Under the pieces are notes generated by a model. That model saw nothing but the letters and a program-made list of their open reading frames with translations, was not told the DNA's origin and searched no databases. The translations under genes were made by a program, and so were the position numbers. 22,326 bases of DNA from Bacillota bacterium (GTDB taxonomy: Bacteria > Bacillota > Clostridia > Tissierellales > Sedimentibacteraceae). The stretch spans positions 1-22,326 of the forward strand of contig JARBUP010000011.1 in assembly GCA_029239575.1 (NCBI GenBank), in the 5' to 3' direction. Below, in pieces: positions 21,278 to 22,326 of this stretch (the first letter of the stretch is position 1; every line of letters begins with the position of its first letter).

Positions 21278-22315
21278 ATGAAAATAGGTATAGTTGGTTT
21301 TGGTGGCGTTGGTAGAGCATTTTTGAAACTTATTTATGACAAAAAATGCTTATTAGAAAGCGAAGGACTTAATATTCAAGTTAATTACATTATAGATATA
21401 TATGGTGGTGTTTATAATAAAGACGGTTTAGATTTATCTAAATTTATTGATTTTCTTTCTAATGAAAGAGACATAACTAAATACTGTGATGGTGGAAAAC
21501 CTGAAGATATTAACTTTGATTTAATACTTAAAAATAAAGATATTGATTTATTAGTAGAAATGACACCTACTAATAAAGAGACCGGCGAACCCGGTATGAC
21601 ACACATTAAAAGAAGTCTTGAGAATAATATTAATGTCGTAACATCTAATAAAGGACCTATACTTTTAGCATACAAAAACTTGTACAACTTAGCAAAATCT
21701 AATAACGTGCAATTATGTATAGGCTGTACTACTGGTGGTGCGTTACCTACTGTTAATGGAGGAGTTATGGATTTAGCTGGTTCTGACATAACTTCTATAG
21801 AAGGTGTTTTAAATGGAACTACAAACTTCATCATAAAGGAAATGGAAGATACAGGTTGTATGTATTCTGATGCTTTAAAAAAAGCACAAGAATCAGGTAT
21901 TGCAGAAACAAATCCATCCCTTGACGTTGAAGGATATGACACTGCTTCTAAATTATTAATATTAACAAATGTATTAATGAATACGGAAAAATCTTTAAAC
22001 GATATATCTATCGAAGGTATTACATCTGTAACTCCTGAGGATATAAAAAAAGCTACATCTTTAAATAAAAAATATAAATTAGTCGGTAAAACTGAAACCG
22101 TTAATAATGAATTAAAAATGACTGTTAAATTAGAAATGTTAGATCCTTCTAATCCTTTGTATGGAGTTGAAGGCAAAAATAAAGCTGTTAGATATATATC
22201 TGATACTTTAGGAGAATTAACAATTATAGGTGGTGCTTCAGGTGTTACTCCTGCTGCTGCTTCTATATTAAGAGACATAGTTAATATCCATAGAGGCTAT
22301 CAGTTTATAAGATAA
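21278..22315 (+). CDS. hom: Homoserine dehydrogenase, short form without ACT domain
   Basis: A 345-aa NAD(P)-dependent enzyme interconverting homoserine and aspartate 4-semialdehyde. The Rossmann loop GFGGVG is at 7-12, the conserved SNKGP lysine is Lys125, GVLNGTTNFI is at 176-185, and the catalytic segment AETNPSLDVEGYDTASK has Glu210, Asp216, Asp221 and Lys225. At 345 aa it lacks the roughly 90-residue C-terminal ACT domain through which threonine inhibits most bacterial enzymes. The stop is inside the window, so this is a natural short form as in archaea and yeast. ATG at 21278 with GGGAG upstream. The 116-bp gap after the aldolase gene has no clear terminator, so it may be the third gene of the operon. 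Biosynthetic and catabolic (homoserine-oxidising) roles are both possible; the context favours catabolism. Confidence 0.88.
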   Translation: MKIGIVGFGGVGRAFLKLIYDKKCLLESEGLNIQVNYIIDIYGGVYNKDGLDLSKFIDFLSNERDITKYCDGGKPEDINFDLILKNKDIDLLVEMTPTNKETGEPGMTHIKRSLENNINVVTSNKGPILLAYKNLYNLAKSNNVQLCIGCTTGGALPTVNGGVMDLAGSDITSIEGVLNGTTNFIIKEMEDTGCMYSDALKKAQESGIAETNPSLDVEGYDTASKLLILTNVLMNTEKSLNDISIEGITSVTPEDIKKATSLNKKYKLVGKTETVNNELKMTVKLEMLDPSNPLYGVEGKNKAVRYISDTLGELTIIGGASGVTPAAASILRDIVNIHRGYQFIR

Positions 22316-22326
22316 TATTGAAATTT

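Noticed and set aside
21412..22278. 288-aa minus-strand open frame opposite the homoserine dehydrogenase gene
   Set aside because: It mirrors the real gene's codons, lacks a ribosome binding site and has a low-complexity composition with no family motifs.
20268..22315. Reading the aldolase and homoserine dehydrogenase as a lysine/threonine biosynthesis operon
   Set aside because: The aldolase lacks the DapA arginine, there is no asd, dapB, thrB or thrC nearby, and the operon has a sigma-54 promoter facing a catabolic operon.
1..22326. CRISPR arrays, tRNA or rRNA genes, insertion sequences
   Set aside because: No regularly spaced repeats, tRNA-like cloverleaf signatures, conserved rRNA blocks or transposase frames were seen on either strand.

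Overview
The window is about 70% A+T, has strong AGGAGG-type ribosome binding sites, and carries genes typical of an amino-acid-fermenting anaerobe: formate-THF ligase, formiminotransferase/cyclodeaminase, a ferredoxin-type aldo/keto reductase and a sigma-54 activator. This suggests a low-GC Bacillota bacterium of the Clostridia/Tissierellia kind. I cannot name the species. No rRNA, tRNA, CRISPR array, phage gene or transposase is visible.

Region 1 (1-3300, minus strand) is a one-carbon/formimino module. It holds the start of formate-THF ligase (fhs, cut by the window edge), a GltS-type glutamate/Na+ symporter, glutamate formimidoyltransferase and formimino-THF cyclodeaminase. This is the lower end of histidine (or possibly purine) fermentation. 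A near-consensus sigma-54 promoter precedes the cyclodeaminase gene.

Region 2 (3370-5725) holds an aldo/keto reductase with two C-terminal 4Fe-4S motifs, followed by its MerR regulator. A textbook MerR promoter (19-bp spacer over a dyad) precedes the pair and a 21-bp perfect terminator stem follows it. A small orphan gene (101 aa) runs the other way.

Region 3 (5745-22315) is the interesting part. A sigma-54 activator (N-terminal sensor, PAS, AAA+, Fis HTH) is co-transcribed with one N-acyl-D-amino-acid deacylase. A lone two-domain protein with a C-terminal VOC domain follows. Next comes a long minus-strand operon (18323 to 10435): a second D-aminoacylase, a threonine-dehydratase-like PLP enzyme, an allantoinase/hydantoinase-like amidohydrolase, a hydantoin/Asp-Glu racemase, two DAACS symporters and a PPC/DUF296 protein. 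Divergent from it lies a plus-strand operon: a class I aminotransferase, an aldolase that resembles 4-hydroxy-2-oxoglutarate aldolase more than DapA, and a short homoserine dehydrogenase.

The 722-bp divergent spacer holds one consensus -24/-12 (sigma-54) promoter facing each operon. A 14-nt dyad (TTCTCA-AA-TGAGAA) sits almost exactly midway, about 180 bp from each. The simplest reading is a single regulon in which the linked activator turns on both operons. My inferred job for it is uptake of a cyclic ureide or N-blocked (D-)amino acid through the two unusual symporters, ring opening, racemisation and deacylation. Deamination or transamination would then lead to an oxo-acid cleaved by the aldolase. 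The substrate is not established by the sequence. Homoserine, hydroxy-amino acids or their N-carbamoyl/hydantoin forms are the candidates suggested by the downstream enzymes.
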